Source: an archaeon
Lineage (GTDB): Archaea; Iainarchaeota; Iainarchaeia; Iainarchaeales; GCA-2688035
Assembly (NCBI GenBank): GCA_030745815.1
Contig: JASLNX010000053.1
Span: 1-5,139, forward strand
DNA length: 5,139 nt
Direction: 5' to 3'
Shown here in pieces: positions 5,061 through 5,139 of the stretch (position 1 is its first letter; each line of letters starts with the position of its first letter). Both the position numbers and the translations under genes were made by a program. The notes under the pieces are model-generated. The model saw nothing but the letters and a program-made list of their open reading frames with translations. It was not told where the DNA came from and made no database searches.

Positions 5061-5138
5061 TCATTTTCTAGCTCTAACGATTTGAGCGTTGTTGGCTTTT
5101 TGCATTTCCACAGGCGATATTTTTATTAAAGATTTTTC
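5061..5138 (-). CDS. Possible C-terminal end of a convergent gene, product unknown
   Basis: On the minus strand a frame is open from the window edge for 25 codons and ends at TGA (5063-5061). Its peptide has a charged, protein-like composition, with an ISPVEMQKANNAQIV segment and a basic RARK end. It would converge on the KH-protein gene with only 9 bases between the stops, in keeping with the tight packing seen at 1705. The region also resembles a TATA-bearing intergenic stretch (TATTTTTATTAAAG on plus, 5118-5131), so a promoter for a gene beyond the window is the competing reading. The fragment is too short to assign a family. Confidence 0.35.
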   Translation of the reverse strand, partial: EKSLIKISPVEMQKANNAQIVRARK

Positions 5139-5139
5139 A

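Overview
The window looks like a piece of an archaeal chromosome. The evidence is a deoxyhypusine synthase, a Sec61-beta type SecG, an Alba chromatin protein, an archaeal NusA-like KH protein with an N-terminal cysteine cluster, AT-rich TATA-type boxes before most transcription units, and GGAGGTG/GGTG ribosome binding sites. Genes are compact and closely packed, with overlapping stops and a 4-base start/stop overlap. A small-genome archaeon (for example a DPANN-type or little-studied euryarchaeal lineage) is a reasonable guess, but nothing here fixes the taxon.

Layout. (1) Positions 1-1708, plus strand: the C-terminal two thirds of a deoxyhypusine synthase, then a fold-type III PLP-dependent amino-acid decarboxylase, coupled through an ATGA overlap. 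Deoxyhypusine synthase uses a polyamine to modify aIF5A, so the decarboxylase may supply the amine. (2) Positions 1705-1878, minus strand: a 57-residue SecG/Sec61-beta gene whose stop overlaps the decarboxylase stop. (3) Positions 1879-1988: a divergent promoter region. (4) Positions 1989-4037, plus strand: two unrecognised membrane-anchored proteins (352 and 287 aa). They share an architecture of one N-terminal transmembrane helix followed by an exported domain, with motifs that recall class I glutamine amidotransferase-like folds but no obvious cysteine nucleophile. Each has its own candidate promoter, and the second ends in a hairpin/T-tract terminator. (5) Positions 4038-4187: an Alba control region with a 16-base dyad, two possible TATA boxes, a GC hairpin followed by T5, and a perfect GGAGGTG. 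(6) Positions 4188-5051: Alba, a hairpin/T-rich terminator, then a NusA-like KH protein. (7) Positions 5061-5139: possibly the C-terminal end of a convergent minus-strand gene.

Most of the content is housekeeping: translation-factor modification, protein export, chromatin and transcription. The least explained part is the tandem pair of anchored extracytoplasmic proteins. I see no CRISPR array, tRNA, rRNA, insertion sequence or phage gene.
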